This document shows positions 43,302-46,024 of a stretch of 46,024 nt of DNA, in pieces (position 1 is the stretch's first letter; every line of letters starts with the position of its first letter). Origin of the DNA: an uncultured Muribaculaceae bacterium (GTDB lineage Bacteria; Bacteroidota; Bacteroidia; Bacteroidales; Muribaculaceae); the NCBI GenBank assembly GCA_944321715.1, contig CALUMJ010000016.1, positions 1 through 46,024 on the forward strand, read 5' to 3'. A program made the position numbers and the translations under genes. The notes below the pieces were generated by a model that was not told the DNA's origin, made no database searches, and saw nothing but the letters and a program-made list of their open reading frames with translations.

Positions 43302-44493
43302 ATGAAAAGAATATTTCATACAGTATGTTTGTTGCTGGCTGCTGCAATGCCTGCGGCTTGCGATAACACGGACGATAACGCATGGCAGGCCGATGTCTCG
43401 GTTGAAACCATTACCACAAGTGATATTACTGCGACTTCGGCCATATCGGGTGGACATATATCGGGTGACACTGAAAAAGTGGCATCGTTTGGCGTATGCT
43501 GGGGTACTTCTATTGAACCCACATTGAACGATTGATTCATACGAAGAAGCCGATGGTTCGCCCGAGTCGTATGCTTGTTATATATTGGGCCTTTCTCCTG
43601 CTACTACATATTATGTTCGCGCTTATGCCATACTTGCGACTGACACGGTGTATGGTACCGCACGGCGTTTTACAACCCAAGATGAAAACGGTAATGGTGG
43701 CGGCGAGGACGAAATGCAATTGCAAGTTTACCTTTGGCCTGAAGATAATATGCCAACCATAACAAACTACACTGTAAACAATGGCAATTATCAGGACAAT
43801 CCAGATTTCCGCCCCAACATGGTTTGGTATCCAGTACCTGAAGGTACCGAGGTGAAAGGTGCTGTGATGGTGTGTCCATGTGGGGCGTTTATGTTCCGAA
43901 GCCCAAATGAAGGAGAGCCAGTGGCCGAACGGTTAGCCGAACTTGGATACCAAAGTTTCGTTGTGAATTATCGTGTTCGTCCTTATACGATGGAGGAAGG
44001 CAGTTTGGACTTGGCTCGTGCCATACGATATGTTCGCAGCCATGCTACGGAATATGGCATTGACCCAGACGACATTGCTTCGGTGGGGTTCTCGGCAGGA
44101 GGAATTCTTTGTGGCGACGAAGCTTTGCACTTCGATGAGCTGGTGAATGGCACGGCGTTGGACGAAGGATATTCACCCGATGAGCTTGACAGTGTTTCGG
44201 CCAATGTATGCGCCATAGGCATGATATATTCTTTTTATGGGCGGCTGAGTGTGTCGAACAACAATGTTGACGACCTGCGTGCAGGCAACATTCCGCCGAC
44301 ATTCTATACATACGGCACTGAAGACCCATTTTACTGTCAGTTCAATCAAAATGTGGAAGCTGTGCGACAAGTCGGCGTACAGGTTGAATCTCATGTTTTA
44401 GATGGTTGGCCACATGGTTTTGGCGTGCAAGGAGAGTGGACTACTTGGTTTGATAATTTCTTGTCACCTATTATGGGCGATAATAATTTGTAA
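43302..44493 (+). pseudogene. FN3-alpha/beta hydrolase lipoprotein, frameshifted by a 4-bp tandem duplication
   Basis: The first frame starts at 43302 with a lipoprotein signal peptide (MKRIFHTVCLLLAAAMPAAC, Cys at residue 20) and a fibronectin III-like domain, and stops after EPTLND. The second frame resumes with SYEEADGSPESYACYILGLSPATTYYVRAYA, the rest of the same domain, then an alpha/beta hydrolase with nucleophile GFSAGG, acid TEDPFYC and base WPHGFG. The sequence at the break is GATTGATT (43530-43537); removing one GATT restores Asn-Asp-Ser-Tyr and a single reading frame of about 395 residues. In the hydrolase the usual oxyanion GGG is CPCGAF. Without repair the lipoprotein is lost, although the hydrolase could in principle start internally. 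Confidence 0.85.
43530..43537 (+). repeat. GATT tandem duplication at the frameshift
   Basis: GATTGATT. One unit is in excess relative to the reading frames on both sides, which pinpoints the lesion. Confidence 0.8.
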
Positions 44494-44508
44494 AATAATA
44501 ATAAGGAA

Positions 44509-45456
44509 ATGAGAACATTCAAGAAACTATTGCTGTCGGCATTGATAATATGTGGCAGCATATGCACCATCGGTGCACAAGAAAAGACAACTACTGCAGG
44601 TGTGCCTGTGGTGGTGTTGAACAATGGCGTGGAAATGCCACGGTTCGGACTGGGGACTTTCATGCAACCGTCCGACGAAGTGTGTGAGCAGTCGTGCCTT
44701 ACAGCCCTCAAGGCTGGTTACAGGCACATCGACACAGCTCATGCCTATTACGATGAGGCTGGAGTGGGGCGTGCCGTGAAAGAAAGTGGCATACCGCGTG
44801 AAGAGATATGGATTACCAGCAAGTTGTGGCCTACTGAATATGGTGAGGGCAAGACTCTGAAGGCTATCGATGATATGCTCGAACGTATGCAATTGGATTA
44901 CATCGATTTGCTTTACGTGCATCAACCCGTTGGTGATTTTGTGGGCGCATGGAAAGATATGGAAAAAGCTGTCGAGATGGGCAAAGTTCGAGCATTAGGC
45001 ATCAGCAACTTTGATGCAAATGATGAGGTGTGGAATGAAATTATCGAAAAATCCACCATTAAACCAGCAGTGCTTCAAATAGAATGTCACCCATATGCAC
45101 AACGTGTAGAGATGCGCAAGAAAGCAGCTAAATATGGCATTCAGGTGGAATGTTGGTTCCCATTGGGTGGTGCCATGAGCAACGGTGCGTTGTTAAAAGA
45201 CCCTGTAATAATGAAGATAGCCAAGGCTCACGGCAAAACACCTGCGCAGGTCATACTTAGGTGGCATATACAAGAGGGTTTTTCGGTTATTCCGGGTGCT
45301 TCGAATCCTGATTATATTAAAGAAAATATTCAAATATTCGACTTTGCTTTGACCGACGATGAAATGCAGCAAATGCGCTCGCTCAACAAGGAAAAGCGTT
45401 TCTTCAATGCTACGCTTGAGGATGTTGAAAAGATGGTTTGGGGAACAAAGTTTTGA
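44509..45456 (+). CDS. Aldo/keto reductase with a Sec signal peptide
   Basis: A 315-residue protein. The first 24 residues form a cleavable signal peptide (FKKLLLSALIICGSICTIGAQE), and the mature part is a complete aldo/keto reductase: NNGVEMPRFGLGTF, IDTAHAYYDEAG (Asp, Tyr), WITSKLWP (Lys), LLYVHQPVGDF (His), VEMGKVRALGISNF and VIPGASNPDYIKENIQIFDF. Export of an NADPH-dependent enzyme to the periplasm is odd, since the cofactor is cytosolic. It follows the broken hydrolase by 15 bp, so the two were likely co-transcribed, and is closed by a bidirectional terminator. Substrate unknown. Confidence 0.9.
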   Translation: MRTFKKLLLSALIICGSICTIGAQEKTTTAGVPVVVLNNGVEMPRFGLGTFMQPSDEVCEQSCLTALKAGYRHIDTAHAYYDEAGVGRAVKESGIPREEIWITSKLWPTEYGEGKTLKAIDDMLERMQLDYIDLLYVHQPVGDFVGAWKDMEKAVEMGKVRALGISNFDANDEVWNEIIEKSTIKPAVLQIECHPYAQRVEMRKKAAKYGIQVECWFPLGGAMSNGALLKDPVIMKIAKAHGKTPAQVILRWHIQEGFSVIPGASNPDYIKENIQIFDFALTDDEMQQMRSLNKEKRFFNATLEDVEKMVWGTKF

Positions 45457-45469
45457 AATACACGGCGAA

Positions 45470-45510
45470 TGAAAAACGAGGGACATGAGTGAATGCCCCT
45501 CGTTTTTTCA
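45470..45510. terminator. Bidirectional terminator between convergent aldo/keto reductase genes
   Basis: AAAAACGAGGG pairs with CCCTCGTTTTT around a 14-nt loop, with A and T tracts on the two flanks. It lies 14 bp after one reductase stop and 15 bp from the other. Confidence 0.92.
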
Positions 45511-45524
45511 TGCTTTATATTTCA

Positions 45525-46024
45525 CTAACCGTAGGTTTCAATGAGGAATTTTACGAGTTGAGGGTCTGAGAAGTTTACTGTGCCTGTGTCATGGAGGTTC
45601 AATGTAGCTATTTGTGCCATTTCGTCATCGGAAAGCGAGAAGTCAAATATATCGAGGTTTTGCCGCATACGCTCGATGTGTGTGCTTTTAGGAATGGCTA
45701 CAATGCCACGCTGGGTGAGCCAGCGCAAAGCTACTTGTGCTGCAGTTTTCCCATATTTGCCGCCGATATTTGACAATAAACTGTTTCTCACCACATCGGT
45801 AATTCCTTCTCCGCCAAGCGGGCCCCATGCCATCATCTTGGTGTCGTGTTCCGACAGAAGTGGCATTATAGATTGTTGCTGGACAAGTGGATTGCATTGC
45901 AATTGGTTCACCATCGGCTTGATGTCCACATAGTGGGCGAAGTCGAAGAAACGTCCTGCCTGAAAATTGCTTACACCTATGGCTCGTACTTTTCCATCAC
46001 GATATGCTTTTTCCATTGCTCGCC
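45525..46024 (-). CDS. Third aldo/keto reductase, C-terminal part (cut by window edge)
   Basis: The frame is open to the end of the window, so the N-terminus is missing and only about the last 165 residues are visible: MEKAYRDGKVRAIGVSNF, DIKPMVNQLQCNPLVQQQ, MMAWGPLGGEG, ALRWLTQRGIVAIPKSTHIERMRQNLDIFDF. This corresponds to the second half of an aldo/keto reductase; the catalytic tetrad lies outside the window. It resembles the cytosolic reductase at 42347 more than the exported one (IPKS rather than IPGAS in the cofactor loop). It converges with the exported reductase gene at a shared terminator. Confidence 0.9.
   Translation of the reverse strand, partial: RAMEKAYRDGKVRAIGVSNFQAGRFFDFAHYVDIKPMVNQLQCNPLVQQQSIMPLLSEHDTKMMAWGPLGGEGITDVVRNSLLSNIGGKYGKTAAQVALRWLTQRGIVAIPKSTHIERMRQNLDIFDFSLSDDEMAQIATLNLHDTGTVNFSDPQLVKFLIETYG

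Noticed and set aside
43530-43537. Phase-variable tetranucleotide tract
   Set aside because: Only two GATT units, far too few for a typical contingency locus. It is better read as a single duplication event.
1-46024. tRNA, rRNA, CRISPR arrays, insertion sequences or SusC/SusD loci
   Set aside because: Looked for T-loop motifs, regularly spaced repeats, transposase motifs and TonB receptor pairs; none was recognised. A tRNA covariance search would settle the RNA part.

Overview
The window looks like a chromosomal segment of a Bacteroidota bacterium, almost certainly order Bacteroidales. Supporting signs are Bacteroidota-only families (DUF4924, a 'putative porin', CBM9-like proteins), an adenosylcobalamin-dependent ribonucleotide reductase, a menaquinone methyltransferase, lipoproteins with short signal peptides, and repeated matches to the Bacteroidota -7 promoter element TAnnTTTG 20-40 bp before starts (phoH, crp, hemerythrin, mlaE, amidase, nrdJ and others). 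Family level is a guess (Muribaculaceae-like). No rRNA, tRNA, CRISPR array or intact insertion sequence was seen.

Layout: (1) 1-5117, minus strand: the N-terminal part of a family 2 glycosyltransferase, a terminator, then a two-gene operon of DUF262 proteins. One is a GmrSD/SspE-like DUF262-DUF1524 putative nuclease; the second is a large DUF262 protein without a visible nuclease. This is the best candidate for a defence system. (2) 5118-5952: gene-poor, hairpin-rich spacer. (3) 5953-8741, plus: phoH, purC, menG. (4) 9038-12020: dnaK diverging from a Crp/Fnr regulator across a 367-bp region rich in inverted and direct repeats. (5) 12033-15126: DUF4924 gene, rfbD (with an A12 tract), prfC, ending at a strong terminator. 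(6) 15301-16586: hemerythrin-domain protein overlapping a LuxR-type regulator whose receiver lacks the phosphoacceptor Asp. (7) 16719-23378: MlaE/MlaF lipid transporter subunits, then comEC and aroE on the minus strand, then a secreted amidase and an MlaD-like MCE protein. (8) 23800-26894: dnaA, hemW, rlmH. (9) 26897-30051: FucP-like MFS transporter, LysE-family exporter, CBM9-like protein, Big_2 lipoprotein. (10) 30424-39087: nrdJ, cardiolipin synthase, endonuclease I with an overlapping lipoprotein gene, then a porin and anchored solute-binding protein operon. (11) 39311-46024: an accessory metabolic cluster of an AraC regulator, a bile-acid:sodium-symporter-family transporter, two exported alpha/beta hydrolases and three aldo/keto reductases (one with a signal peptide).

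Most of the window is housekeeping. Two parts stand out. The first is the DUF262 pair with its adjoining non-coding stretch. The second is the right-hand cluster, where three separate genes are broken by three different lesions: a 1-bp loss, a deletion with frameshift, and a 4-bp tandem duplication. This means either a decaying pathway or base-level sequence errors; read data would decide.
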